In this document: positions 45,510-58,194 of the stretch, piece after piece
Numbering within the stretch: position 1 is the stretch's first letter
How the letters are laid out: each line of letters starts with the position of its first letter
DNA from: Ursus arctos
Lineage: Eukaryota > Chordata > Mammalia > Carnivora > Ursidae
Reading direction: 5' to 3'
DNA length: 64,000 nt
Assembly (NCBI RefSeq): GCF_023065955.2
Contig: NW_026622764.1
Location: forward strand, 75,757,333-75,821,332
Made by a program: the position numbers and the translations under genes
Notes under the pieces: generated by a model
The model's input: the letters and a program-made list of their open reading frames with translations, nothing else
Databases searched by the model: none
What the model was told of the DNA's origin: nothing

Positions 45510-46200
45510 AACATCTCAGTAGAAAAAATAGGCAAAGTTCATGAAGGGGCAGTTAGCAGAAGAAATACAAATGACCAACATATATGAATAATCAAGAAAA
45601 TGCAAGTTGAAATAATAGTGATTTGTTTTGTTTTATTTCTTACCAGATTGGCAAAGATAAAAAAGTTTGATAATCTTTAGTGTTCTCCAAGGTGTGAGGG
45701 AATGAGCATTCTTCTACACTGTTGTTTGCTGATGTAAATTGCATAGATGTCTAACAGACTTTAAGTGCAAATGTAATTTGGTCTAGCAAATGAATAATAA
45801 TTTATAATGACCAGTGTATAAAGATAAGTATATAACAGTATATCTCACAGCAGTGTTTATAGTAAAAAAAAAAATTGGAAACAATCTAAATATCTTAACG
45901 GCACATTTATTATATTATGCAGGCGACCTTGGCTAGCTCACATGTCATATGTAGGATTTCCCTACGGGTAATAGGCATGGGAAAATTCAGACCTTTTCAC
46001 TTTTTTTCTGTGACAAACACAAGAATGGGGGGAAAAGGAATACATGTTAATGAAGAAATAAGGTAACCTTGCTTGCTACCCTAAAAAAATATTTGTGTGT
46101 ATACATACTTGCACAGTGGCACATACAATGCAATAAACAGCTAGTAAAAATTATGACAGACCTATATTGGTTATGACAAGTGCTCCACTTTAAAAAGAAA
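45510..46200 (+). mobile_element. Ancient L1 ORF2 tail
   Basis: AATGACCAACATATATGAATA, TTACCAGATTGGCAAAGATAA, ATTGGAAACAATCTAAATATC and related text. No open frame. Confidence 0.6.
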
Positions 46201-46244
46201 AAAAAAAGCTGTTTTCAAAACATGTATATAATGATTTCCTTTGC

Positions 46245-46652
46245 ATAAGTCTCTTCAACATATGGTGCTTGGACAACTGGATATCCACATGTAAAAGAAT
46301 TAAGTTGGACTTCTATCTCATACCATATACAAAAATTAACTGAAATAATCAGACTTATATGTAAAAGCTAAGACTGTAAAACTCTTAGAAGCACTTCATG
46401 AAAAGGGAAGTGCTTCATGACATTGGATTTGGCAGTGATTTCTTATGACCAAAAACATAAGCAATAGATGAAAAATTAGATGTATTGGACTTCATTACAG
46501 TTAAAAATTTTTGTGCATCAAAGGACCCTATCAAAAAGTGAAAAGACAGCCTACAGAGTGGTAGAAGATATTTGCAAATTTTATACCTTATAAGGGTCTA
46601 TCTAATATCAGGATATCTAAAGAACTTCTACAACTCAACAACAAAAAGATAA
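46245..46652 (+). mobile_element. Old L1 ORF2 late segment
   Basis: CTCTTCAACATATGGTGCTTGG, TTGGACTTCATTACAGTTAAA and AAAGAACTTCTACAACTCAAC belong to the part of ORF2 after RT. The next segment (46660 on) is an earlier part of ORF2, so they are separate insertions or rearranged. Confidence 0.7.
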
Positions 46653-47592
46653 CCTGATGCGACAAATTGGGCAACCTGGAAGAAATGGTTGAATTCCTAG
46701 AAACATATAAATTACCAAAACTGAAACAGTAAGAAATAGAAAATGAACACACCAATAAACAGCAAAGAAATTAAATCAGTAATCAACAAACAAAAGTCTA
46801 GGACCAGATGACCTCACAGGCGAGTTCTACCAAACATTTAAAGAGTTAATACCTATTCTTCTCAAACTATTCCAAAAAATAGAAAAGGAAGAAAAACTTC
46901 CAGATTCATACTATGAGTCCAGCATTACCCTGATACCAAACCCAGATAAAGACACCACTAAAAAGAGAACTACGGGCCAGTATCCGTGATGAACATAAAT
47001 GCAGGAATTCCCAATAAAATACTAGCATACCAAATCCAGCAATACATTAAAAAAATTATTCACCACAATCAAGTGAGATTTACTCCTGGATTACAAGGGT
47101 GGTTCAATATTTACAAATCAATTGTGATATATCACATTAATAAAAGAAATAATAATAACCATATGATCATTTCAGTAGATGCAGAAAAAGCATTTGAAAA
47201 GCACAACATCCATTCATGATAAAAATCCTCAATGAAGTAGGTTTAGAGGGAACGTACCTCAACATAATAAATCCCATATATGAAAAATAAACAGCTAATA
47301 TCATCCTAAATGGGGAAATACTGAGAGCTTTTCCTCTACAGATAGAAACAAGATGTCTGCTCTCACCACTGTTACTTAACGTAGTATTAGAACTACTAGC
47401 CATAGCAGTCAGACAAGAAAAAGAAATAAAAGGCATCCAAATTGCAAAGGAAGAAGTTAAACTTTCACTCTCTGCAGATGACATGATACCCTATATAGAA
47501 AATCCAAAAAACTCCACCAAAAAATTGCTAGAACTGGTAAACGAATTCAGTTAAGTCAGAGGATACAAAATCAGTGTACAGAAATCTGTTGC

Positions 47593-48473
47593 AGGGAGGA
47601 GAGTTACAATGGCGAAGGAGTAGGGGACCCCTTTTTCAGCCGGTCCCCTGAGTTGAGTTGGATAGGTACCAGACCAGCCTGAACATCCACGGAATCAGCC
47701 TGAGACGCATGAAGATACATCTGGATGTCTACAAATGAACATCTCCAGCGCTGAGTATTGAGGTACGAAGCGGGAGGCATGAAACCACGCACAGATATCG
47801 GAAGATAAATGGAAGGGGGAGGGAGCCACCGCGTTCGGGCGCCAGGAAGCGGTAGCCACCTGCACGGGGGAGCAAGCGGACTCACAGACTGGCACCCGCG
47901 AGAGTGCAGACTGAGACCGTGAGCTGGGGAACACGCTCGACCAAACTGAGGGCCGGAGCTTAAGAGCACGCGGGGGCGACTGGCGGTATTAGAAACACAA
48001 AGGACAGAGACACGCTGGCCCTGGAAGTGAGGGCTTGGACGCCGGGTGTGGGGCGCACATCCCGGGACCCTGCAGGGTTCAGCAGCACCAACAGAAACAG
48101 AGTTAAAGTGGCCAGAACATCAGTGGAGAATGGTCCGTAATCCTTCTGTTCTGAGACAGAGGCTGAGATTCGGCCATTGCTGCTCTGACTCTCAGAAGAG
48201 GCACAGCAAACCGCCAGGGAAAGCCGCCAGAGAACAAAAGCCTGGGAATACCGGCTCACAGTGTGCCCATCCCCAACCCCCCTCACAGGGGTCACGGAGA
48301 CTCTACCCAAACAGGGTTGCCTGAGTATCGGCGCGGTAGGCCCCTCCCCCAGAAGGCAGGCTGAAAAATCAAGAAGCCCACAGCCCTAAGTTCCCTCTAA
48401 AACAAGTGCACACTGCCTGGGTCCTGGTCAATAATTTGGGCTCTGGACAACCCTGCAACCTCTCCTCATCAGA
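47593..48473 (+). promoter_or_regulatory. L1-B 5'UTR (internal promoter region)
   Basis: GC-rich leader homologous to 14381-15306 (reverse) and 59272-60181. Antisense open frames lie at 47604-47969 and 47960-48310. It is placed to promote transcription in the MICU2 direction if active; activity is an inference from L1 biology. Confidence 0.65.
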
Positions 48474-49381
48474 ATGACAAGAAGGAGAAGTCCCCCCAGC
48501 AAAGAAAAGACAATAAGTCTGTGGCCTCTGCCACAGAACTAATGGATATGGATGTAACCAAATTATCAGAAATGGAATTCAGAGTAACAATGGTCAAGAT
48601 GATGTGTAGACTTGAAAAAAGTATTAACGAAAATGTTAATGAGAATATAGAATCTCTAAGGGCGGAAATGAGAGCGAATCTGGCAGAAATTAAAAATTCT
48701 ATGAGCCAAATGCAGTCAAAACTAGAGGCTCCGACGGCCAGGATGAATGAGGCAGAAGAACATATCAGCGAATTGGAGGTTGGGTTAGTAGAAGAGAAAG
48801 CAGAGTCCAGAAATAGAATCTGGACTCAATAAAATCCACCCTAAGGAATGTAGGTTATGAGAGATTACTGACTCAATGAAACGTTCCAATGTCAGAATCA
48901 TCGGCATCCCCGAGAAGGTGGAGAAAAACAGAGGTCTAGAAGTGATATTTGAACAAATTGTACTGAAAACTTCCCTAATCTAGCAAGGGAAACAAATATT
49001 CGTGTCCAAGAGGCAGAGAGGACCCCTCCCAAGCTCAACAATGACAAACCTACGGCACGGAACGTCATAGTGCATTTCGCAAGTATTAGATCCAAGGATA
49101 CAGTATTGAAAGCGGCCAGGGCAAAGAAATTTCTCACGTACCAAGGCAAAGGTATCAGAATTACGTCAGACCTGTCTACACAGACCTGGAATGAGAGAAA
49201 GGGTTCAGGGGGCATTTTTAAAGCTCTTTCAGAGAAAAACATTCAGCCAAGGATCCTTTATCCAGCAAGGCTGTCATTCAGAATTGATGGAGAGATAAAG
49301 ACCTTCCAGAATCGCCAGTCACTGACCAATTTCGTAACCGTGAAACCAGCCCTACGAGAGATATTAAGGGGGGTTCTATAA
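48474..49381 (+). pseudogene. L1-B ORF1, broken
   Basis: The ATG at 48474 is followed by the same one-base deficit as L1-A, so the long block 48521-48832 (MASATELMDMDVTKLSEMEF, coiled coil) is in another frame and stops at 48832. The RRM part is frameshifted and the C-terminal domain is open from 49070 (HFASIRSKDTVLKAARAK) to LRGVL and stop at 49379-49381. Confidence 0.88.
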
Positions 49382-49452
49382 AAGTAAAAGGCCCCAAGAA
49401 TGATACAGAACAGAAAGTCACAATCTATAGAAACAAAGACTTTACGGGAAAC

Positions 49453-52400
49453 ATGGCATCATTAAAATCATATCTCTCAATAATCAGTCTCATGTAAATG
49501 GCCTAAATGCTCCCATAAAGCACCACATGGGTTGCAGATTGGATAAAAAGACATGACCCATCCATTTGCTGTCTACAAGAGACTCATTTTGAACCTAAAG
49601 ATACATTCAGACTGAAAGTAAAGGGATGGAATACCATCTTTCACGCCAATGGACCTCAAAAGAAAGCCGGGGTAGCAATTCCCATATCAGACAGATTGGA
49701 TTTTAAACTAAAGACTATAGTTAGAGACATAGAAGGGCACTGTATTATTCTTAAAGGATGTATCCAACAAGTGGATATGACGTTTATAAATATATATGCC
49801 CCCAACGGGAGCAGCAAGATACACAAGCCAACTCTTAACCAGAATAAAGAGACATATAGATAAAAATACGTTAATAGTAGGGGACCTCAACACTCCACTC
49901 TCAGAAATAGACAGAACACCCATGCAAAAACTCAACAAAGAAACAATGGCTTTGAATGCCATACTCGACGAGTTGGACCTCATAGATATATATAGAACAC
50001 TACACCCCAGAACCAAAGGATACTCATTCTATTCTAATGCCCATGGAACATTCTCAAGAATAGACCATGTTCTGGGTCACAAAACAGGTCTCAACCGATA
50101 CCAGAAGACTGAAATTATTCCCTGCATATTCTCAGACCACAACGCTTTGAAATTAGAACTCAACCACAAGGAAAAATTTGGAAGAAACTGAAACACTTGG
50201 AGACTAAGAACCATCCTGCTCAGGAATGACTTGATAAGCCAAGAAATCAAAAATCAATTTAAACAATTTATGGAGACGAACGAGAATGAAAACACAACGG
50301 TCCAAAACCAATGGGATACTGCAAAGGCAGTCCTAAGGGGGAAATACATAGCTATCCAAATCTCACTCAAAAGAAGAGAAAAATCTAAAATGCAGTCATT
50401 ATATTCTCACCTCAAGAACCCGGGACAGCAACAGAGGGACAGGCCTAATCCACGCACGAGGAAGCAGTTGACCAAGATTAGAGCAGAAATCAATGAATTA
50501 GAAACCAGGAGTACAGTAGAGCAGATCAACAGAACTAGAAGCTGGTTCTTTGAGAGAATCAATAAAATTGGCAGACTGCTGGCAAGACTTATCCAAAAGA
50601 ATAGAGAAAGGACCCAAATTAATAAAATTACGAATGAAAAGGGAGAAGTCACAACCAACACCAATGAAATTGGAAGGATTATTAGAAACTTTTATCAACA
50701 GCTATATGCCAATAAATTAAGCAATCTGGAAGAGATGGAGGCCTTCCTGGAAACCTATAAACTACCAAGACTGAAACAGGAAGAAATTGATTTTTTAAAT
50801 AGGCCAATTAGTTATGAAGAGATTGAGTCAGTGATAAACCTCCTTCCAAATAACAAAACTCCAGGCCCGGACGGTTTTCCTGGGGAATTCCACCAAACAT
50901 TCAAAGAAGAAATAATACCTATTCTCCTAAAGCTATTTCAAAAAATAGAAACAGAAGGAAAGCTACCAAACTCATTCAATGAGGCCAATATTACCTTGAT
51001 CCCCAAACCAGGCAAAGACCCATCAAAAAGGAGAATTACAGACCGATCTCCCTAATGAATATGGACGCGAAAATCCTCAACAAGATACTTGCTAATAGAA
51101 TCCAACAGTTCAGGGGCGCCTGGGTGGCACAGCGGTTAATCGCCTGCCTTCGGCTCAGGGCGTGATCCCGGCGTTATGGGATTGAGCCCCACATCAGGCT
51201 CCTTTGCTATGAGCCTGCTTCTTCCTCTCCCGCTCCCCCTGCTTGTGTTCCCTCTCTCGCTGGCTGTCTCTGTCAAATAAATAAATAAAATCTTTAAAAA
51301 AAAAAAAAAAGAATCCAACAGTTCATTAAAAGGATTATCCATCATGATCAAGTGGGATTCATACCTGGGATGCAAGCGTGGTTCAATATTTGCAAATCAA
51401 TCAGTGTGATACATCATATCAACAAGAAACGACTCAGGAACCATATGATCCTCTCAATCGATGCCAAAAAAGCATTTGACAAAATACAGCATCCTTTCCT
51501 GATTAAAACCCTTCAGAGTGTAGGAATAGAGGGTACATTCCTCAGTCTCATAAAAACCATCTATGAAAAGCCTACAGCAAATATCATTCTCAATGGCAAA
51601 GGCTGGAAGCCTTTCCCCTACGATCAGGAACACGGCAAGGATGCCCACTCTCGCCACTATTATTCAACATAGTACTATAAGTCCTTACAACAGCAATCAG
51701 ACAGCAAAAAGGGATACAAGGTATCCAAATCAGCAAAGAAGAAGTCAAAATGTCTGTCTTCGCAGATGACATGATACTCTATATGGAAAACCCAAAAGAA
51801 TCCACCCCCAAACTACTAGAAGTTATAGAGCAATTCAGTAATGTGGCAGGATACAAAATCAATGCTCAGAAATCAGTTGCATTTCTATACACGAATAATG
51901 AGACTGAAGAAAGAGAAATTAGGGAATCCATCCCATTTACAATAGCACCAAAAACCATACGTTACCTCGGAATTAACCAGAGACATAAAGGATCTATATT
52001 CTAGAAACTATAAATCACTCTTGAAAGACATTGAGGAAGATACAAAAAGATGGAAAAATATTCCATGCTCATGGATCGGAAGAATTAATACAGTTAAAAT
52101 GTCCATGCTACCCAGAGCAATCTACACTTTCATTGCTATCCCAATCAAAATACCGATGACATTTTTCAAAGAACTGGAACAAATAGTCCTTAAAATTGTA
52201 TGGAACCAGAAAAGGCCCCGAATCGCTAAGGAACTGTTGAAAAGGAAAAACAAAGCTGGGGGCATCACAATGCTGGATTTCGAGCTGTACTACAAAGCTG
52301 TGGTCACAAAGACAGCATGGTACTGGCACAAAAACAGACACATAGACCTGGAACAGAATAGAGAACCCAGAAATGGACCCTCAGCTCTTTGGGCAACTAA

Positions 52401-53386
52401 TCTTTGATAAAGCAGGAAAAAACATCTGGTGGGAAAAAGACAGTCTCTTCAATAAATGGTGCTATGAAAATGGACAGCTACGTGCAAAAGAATGAAACTT
52501 GACCACTCTCTCACACCATACACAATGATAAACTCCAGATGGTTGAAAGACCTCGATATGAGACAGGAATCCATCAAAATCCTAGAGGAGAACATAGGCA
52601 GCAACCTCTACGACATTGGCCAAAGCAACCTTTTTCATGACACATCTCCAAAGGCAAGAGAAACAAAAGATAAAATGAACTTGTGGGACTTAATCAAGAT
52701 AAAAAGCTTCTGCACAGCCTAGGAAACAGTCAAAAAAACTAAGAGGCAGCCCATGGAATGGGAGAATATATTTGCAAATAGGCAGAAGATATGAACAGAC
52801 ACTTTTCCAATGATGACCTACAAATGGCTAACAGACACGTGAAAAAATGTTCAAAATCATTAGCCATCAGGGAAATTCAAATCAAAACCACAGTAAGATA
52901 CCACCTTACGCCAGTCAGAATGGCAAAAATTGACAAGGCAAGAAACAACAATTGCTGGAGAGGATGGGAGAAAGGGGGTCCCTCCTACACTGTTGGTGGG
53001 AATGCAAGTTGGTACAGCCACTCTGGAAACAGTGTGGAGGTCCCTTAAAAAGTTTAAAATAGAGCTACCCTATGACCCAGCCATTGCACTACTAGGTATT
53101 TACCCCAAAGATACAGACGTAGTGAAGAGAAGGGCCATATGCACCCCAATGCTCATAGCAGCATTGTCCACAATAGCCAAATCGTGGAAGGAACCGAGAT
53201 GCCCTTCAACAGATGACTGGATTAAGAAGTTGTGGTCCATATATACAATGGAACATTACTCAGCTATCAGAAAGAACGAGTTCTCAACATTTGCTGCAAC
53301 ATGGACGGCACTGGAGGAGATAATGCTAAGTGAAATAAGCAGAGAAAGACAATTATCATATGATTTCTCTCATCTATGGAACATAA
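49453..53386 (+). pseudogene. L1-B ORF2, broken
   Basis: It starts MASLKSYLSIISL at 49453 and loses frame after about 13 codons (CTCATGTAAATGG lacks one A). The later endonuclease part is open (49796-50191) with GDLNTPLS and [10 protein letters not shown], both catalytic-site neighbourhoods of APE-type L1 endonucleases. RT pieces are 50231-51055 ([15 protein letters not shown]), 51352-51672, and 51750-52004 with [13 protein letters not shown]. The C-terminus is at 52791-53386. A SINE at 51113 splits the RT. Confidence 0.9.
51113..51309 (+). mobile_element. Young SINEC nested in L1-B RT region
   Basis: Complete SINE (GGGGCGCCTGGGTGGCACAG head, GGCGTTATGGGATTGAG). The 16-bp duplication AGAATCCAACAGTTCA is exact (51097-51112, 51310-51325). 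Confidence 0.97.
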
Positions 53387-55445
53387 GAAGTAGGAAGATC
53401 GGTAGGGGAAAAAGGGATAAAGAAAGGGGGGGTAATTAGAACGGGGAATGAAGCATGAGAGACTATGGACTGTGAGAGACAAACTGAGGGCTTCAGAGGG
53501 GAGGGGGGTGGGAGAATGGGATAGGCTGGTGATGGGTAGTAAGGAGGGTATGTATTGCATGGTGCCCTGGGTGTTATACGCAACTAATCAATCATCGAAC
53601 TTTACATCAGAAACCACGGATGTACTGTATGGTGACTAACATAATATAATAAAAAAAACATTAAAATAAAAAGAAAAAATAAACCTGTTGCGTTTTTATG
53701 CACCAAAAACAATAAAATATCTAGGAATAAACTAACCAAAAAGGTAAAAGAACTGCACTCTGAAAATGATAAAACCCTGATGAAAGAAATTGAAGATGAC
53801 ACAAAGAAATGGAAAGACATTCCATGCTCATGGATTGGAAGAACAAATACTGTTAAAATTGGTCTATACTCTCCAAAGCAATCTAGACATTTCATGCAAT
53901 CCCTACGAAATACCAACAGCATTTTTCACAGAACTAGAACAAACCATCCTAAAATTTGTATGGAACCATAAAAGACCCGGAATAGCAAAAAACAACCTTG
54001 AACAAGGAAAGAACTGGAGGCATCAGAATTCCAGACTTCAAGTTGTGTTACAAAGCTGTAGTGATCAAAACAGTATGGTATACTGGCACACATAGTTAAG
54101 TGGAACAGAGTGGAAAACTCAGAAATGAACCCACAACTATAGGGTCAATTAATCTTCTACAAAGCAGGAAAAAATATCCAGTGGGCAAAAGACACTCTCT
54201 TCAACAAATGGCTTTGGGAAAACTGGATGGCAACACCCAAAAGAATGGAACTGGACCACTTTGTTACACCATACACAAAAATAAATTCAAAATGGATTAA
54301 AGACCTAAATGGGAGACTTGAAACCATAAAAATCCTAGGAGAGTACACAGACCGCAACTTCTTTCCTGAGGCAAGGGAAGTAAAAGCAAAAATAAACTAT
54401 TGGGACTACATCAAAATAAAAACCTTCTGCACAGTGATGGAAACAATCAACAAAGCTAAAAGGCAACCTACAGAATGGAAGAAGATATTTTCAAATGACC
54501 TATCCAATAAAGGGTTAGTAGCCAAAATATATAAAGCACTCTTACAGCTCAATACCAAAAAAAACAAATACTGCAATTAAAAAATGGGCAGAAGACATGA
54601 ATTGACATTTGTCCAAAGAAGATATACAAATGGCCAACAGACACATGAAAAGATATTCATCATCACTTGTCATCAGGGAAAAGCAAATCAAAGCTACAAT
54701 TAGATATCACGTCTCACCTTCAGAATAGCTAAAATCAACAACACAAGATTTGGAGAAAGGGGTACCCTCTTGCATTGTTGATCAAAATGCAAACTGGTGT
54801 AGCCACTCTGGAAAACAGTATGGACATTCCTCAAAAAGTAGAACTAGAACTACCCAGTGATCCAGTAGTCACACTAGTAGGTATTTACCAAAAAAGATTT
54901 TTTTAAATACTAACTCAAAGGAATACGTGGACCTCAATGTTTATAGCAGCATTATCTACCATAGACAAATTATGGAAAGAGCCCAAGTGTCCATTGACTG
55001 GTGAATGGAAAAAGAAAACGTGGTGTGTATATAAACAGTGGAATATTACTCAACCATAGAAAGAATGAAATCTTGTCATTTAAAATGACATGGATGGAGC
55101 TAAAGAGTATTATGCGAAGCGACATTAAGTCAGAGAAAGACAAATACCATATGATTTTGCTCACGTGTGGAAATTTAAGAAACAAACAAAATGTAACAAA
55201 TGAACATAGGGAAGAAAAAAGAGAGAGCAGGGCAAGTCATACAATAGACTCTTAGCTATAGAGAACAAACTGATAGTTACCAGAAGGGTGGTGGGTGGAG
55301 GGATGGGTTAAATAGGTGATGAGATTAAGGAGGGCACTTGTTGTGATAACCACCAGGTAATGTATGGAAGTGTTGAACCACCATATTGTACGCCTGAAAC
55401 TAATCCTACACTCTATGTTTAATTAACTGGAACTTAAATAAAGAC

Positions 55446-56315
55446 TTAAAGAAAAGAAGACAACCCAGTTAAAAACTGGGCAAAGGACTTGAGTGGACAT
55501 TTTCCCAAAGAATATAAACAAATAGCCAACAACCACATGAAAAGATGTTCAACATCATTAATCCTAGGACAGTGCAAATTAAAATCAGAGTGAGATATCA
55601 CAACAAATCCATCAAATGACTTAAATAAAATAATTGACAATACCAATGACTGCAAGATGCAGAGAAACTGGATCATTCATCCACTACTAGTGGGAATGTA
55701 AAATGATACTGCCACTGTGATAAAACTAACTGCACTCCTGGGCATCCATCCTAGAGAAATGAAAACCTGTGTTCATACTAAAACCTGTCCACAGATGCTT
55801 TTAGCAGCTTTATTTGTAATAGCCAAAAACTGGAAACAACCCAGATATTCTTCAACAGGTGATGGTTAAACTGGTAATCTGTACAATGGATTAGTACTCT
55901 GCAATAAAAAGGAACAAACTATTGATACAGCAACGGTCTGCATGAATATCCGGAGAATTCTGCTGAACAAAAAAATGCCAAAACCAAGTTACAGATCATA
56001 TGGTTCTATTTATGTAACATTTTTAAATGACAAAATTATAGGAAAATAAAGTCGATTAGCGGTTGCCAGAGGTCAAAGAGAGGGTGGGTGGGAGAGATCA
56101 ATGTGGCTGTAAGAGCAAAGGATTGTTGTAGTGAAGGAAATGTTCTTCTGTGTGTTGACTGTGTCAGGTTATATTGTTTTGCAAGATGTCACCAGTCACC
56201 ATTGGAGGAAACTGAGTAAAGGGTACAAGAGATCTTTTCGGTGTTATTTTGTGCAGTTGTGCATGAATTTACAATTGTCTCAGAATAGAAAAAAATTTTA
56301 ATATAAATAAAGGGC
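55446..56315 (+). mobile_element. Old L1 ORF2 tail and 3'UTR
   Basis: AACTGGGCAAAGGACTTGAG, ACCACATGAAAAGATGTTC, AATGATACTGCCACTGTGA, GCCAAAAACTGGAAACAACCC, and a 3' end ACAATTGTCTCAGAATAGAAAA. A different, older copy from the one ending at 55440. Confidence 0.8.
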
Positions 56316-57294
56316 TTATGGGGACATGCATTGTTCCTTGCATTATGTGTTCTAGACTGGGTGTTTGTGTCTTTTGCTGATTTGTTCTATTTCTTGCTGC
56401 AGTGCCTTTGCTTAGTTGTCATGTTGTTTCTTTTGCTCATGCTCATGCCCTGTCCTGACCTTCTCATTGCTGTGGTAGAGCACAAATGAAATTCTTTGCT
56501 TCTCTTCCCACCTTACCTGGAACTAATTTATCTTTGTCCTTCCGAGCTGCAGGCATTGCGTTTTGGTCCACTGCTCTGTAGACCAAAGGGGTGGAGGCAA
56601 AGAGGAGGAGACTCCTCTGGGTAAATGCAGGCCTTCCTCAAGAACCTATATTCTGTTCATCATTCTGATCTCATTAAGCATCCTAGACACAGCTCTCTCC
56701 TCCCCTTCCAAGGTACATCCCACTCTATGTACTTAGGGTTTGTCCCTCAATATAGTATAGAGCCCTGAAAGATTCTGCACCCTGGAAGCCCTCCTGCCCT
56801 CTGCTTAAGTCTCAGCAAGCTCTATAGGAGCTTCTATTGGAGTTGTCCTTGACTTGTCTCCACTAATCTACTATCACTAAATCGAAGTTTTTAATGAAGT
56901 TCTAATCTAATAGCCTCACTCCCACTGCTATTTCTGAGAAGTAGGGGTAGGGGTAGGATTAAGAGACACGGGGGACTATCCAACACCTGAATCTAGTGTT
57001 TCTTGTTCCAACTGCTCCTTTTCAAAATATTTGGTTTAAATTTGTAACCCCTTTTATTGTTTAGTTGTGGCTGAAAATCTTATAGCAGTTCTATTTTGTC
57101 ATTATTTTGTTTTATTAGAGATTTGAAAGAGAATCTGTGAATCTGCTTTACTCAGTACTTTAATGGAATTCTCACTTAATAATTTTATAATTATGAAAAG
57201 CAGGTGTTTTTCAAATATTTCTAATACTCAGCAAAAACTCAAAGGCCTTCTGGCTTTAATTCTCTCTGTCCTGCTTTATTAAAAAATGCCTCAA
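56316..57294. other. Intronic DNA, nothing recognised
   Basis: Nearly 1 kb without a clear transposon, with pyrimidine-rich patches. I looked for the next MICU2 exon here and did not find it. No gene is supported. Confidence 0.5.
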
Positions 57295-57486
57295 GAGGCA
57301 CCTGTGTGACTCAGTCGGTTAAGTGTCTGCCTTTCGGCTCAGGTCATGATCCCAGGGTCCTGGGAGTGAGCCCCACATCAGGCTCCTTGCTCAGAGGAAG
57401 TGGGGGGGTCCTGCTTCTCCCTTTCCCTCTGCCTGCTGCTCCCCCTGCTTGTGCCCTCTCTCTGTCAAATAAATAATCTTTTTTAA
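57295..57486 (+). mobile_element. SINEC, older form
   Basis: Head GAGGCACCTGTGTGACTCAG, GGTCATGATCCCAGGGTCC and tail AAATAAATAATC. The flanks AAAAATGCCTCAAGA and AAAGATGCCTTGAGA look like an aged target-site duplication. It ends about 315 bp before a MICU2 exon. Confidence 0.9.
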
Positions 57487-57800
57487 AGATGCCTTGAGAT
57501 CACATTTTGAAATAATATTTATTTCACTATTCTAAGCTCTCTTTTTGGATTGATCTAAGATTTTGTTTACTGCTAAAGTCCATCTTGAGTATTTTGAGTA
57601 TTTTAGTCCTCATTATTTTTCTCTTGCTTAAGCAGAGACAGTTATAGAATAGTATTATGCAAAGTAACAGATAGGATTCTTCCACCCTTGTTGTTGTTAC
57701 AGGAATCTTTATGGATATTGTCCTAAAGAGTTCCAGTCTACAAGGTCCATTTTCATTCTTGGTTATAATTACTTGAAATTATTGTATCATTTTTTTATAG
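57487..57800. other. Intron end before MICU2 exon
   Basis: No feature apart from a T-rich acceptor tract (TCATTTTTTTATAG) directly before 57801. Confidence 0.6.
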
Positions 57801-57898
57801 GAATCAACAGTGAAAGAACCTGGAATTACCACAACCCTTCAGATACATTTCTTCGGAAAAAGAGGAGAAAGAAAACTTCATTATAGGGAATTTCGAAG
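57801..57898 (+). CDS. MICU2: MICU2 exon: linker into the core helical region
   Basis: A 98-base exon after TTTTTTATAG and before GTAAAT. It has 32 codons plus two bases (AG) that begin the next Arg/Ser codon. It encodes ESTVKEPGITTTLQ, then IHFFGKRGERKLHYREFR. The FFGKRG..KLHY.EFR stretch is diagnostic of MICU2 and corresponds to the FFG...KL...F segment of MICU1. It is open throughout. Loss of this exon would shift the frame, because 98 is not a multiple of three. The next exon was not found before the window end. Confidence 0.95.
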
Positions 57899-58194
57899 GT
57901 AAATGGAAATATTTATATTCATTTAGGGAAATTTATTGGTAAAAGGTTTATAAAACGACTGAATATACTCATTTCCCAGAACTCCAGACAATAAAACTAA
58001 ATGTATGGATCTATATAATATTTATCTCTGAGAACAAAACCAAAACCCATAAACTGAAGTTACTATGCTCGAAAATATCTAACCTATTATGAAAAATAAT
58101 ATGTTTTATAGAATACAATTTTTTTTATTTTTTTTTTTTTTTATTTTTTTTTAGCCAGGGCTGTCATAGATGTATGGAGGGTTTTGGTAGCACA
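57899..58194. other. Intron start with poly(T) run
   Basis: Contains an interrupted T-run at about 58119-58153, possibly the tail of a lost antisense retroelement. Nothing else seen. Confidence 0.5.

Larger units (their letters stand above)
47593..53680 (+). mobile_element. L1-B: full-length, inactive young-family L1
   Basis: It has the 5'UTR start GGGAGGAGAGTTACAATGG, ORF1, ORF2 and a 3'UTR ending AATATAATAAAAAAAACATT plus A-rich tail. The target-site duplication AAATCTGTTGC (47582-47592) matches AAACCTGTTGC (53681-53691) with one difference. It is sense to MICU2. About 6.1 kb including one SINE. Closely similar to L1-C and to the reverse complement of L1-A. Confidence 0.95.
46660..55440 (+). 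mobile_element. Old L1 split by L1-B
   Basis: The left part 46660-47592 covers RT ([19 protein letters not shown], then [12 protein letters not shown]) up to 'AGAAATCTGTTGC'. The right part 53692-55440 resumes in the same ORF2 position (ATAAAATATCTAGGAATAAAC) and goes to the 3' end (GTACGCCTGAAACTAATCC). Open frames such as 54227-54580 are remnants. Confidence 0.85.

Noticed and set aside
56316..57294. Search for a further MICU2 exon or another gene
   Set aside because: No open stretch with splice sites encodes the residues expected next (the region after EFRR). The next exon must lie beyond the window.
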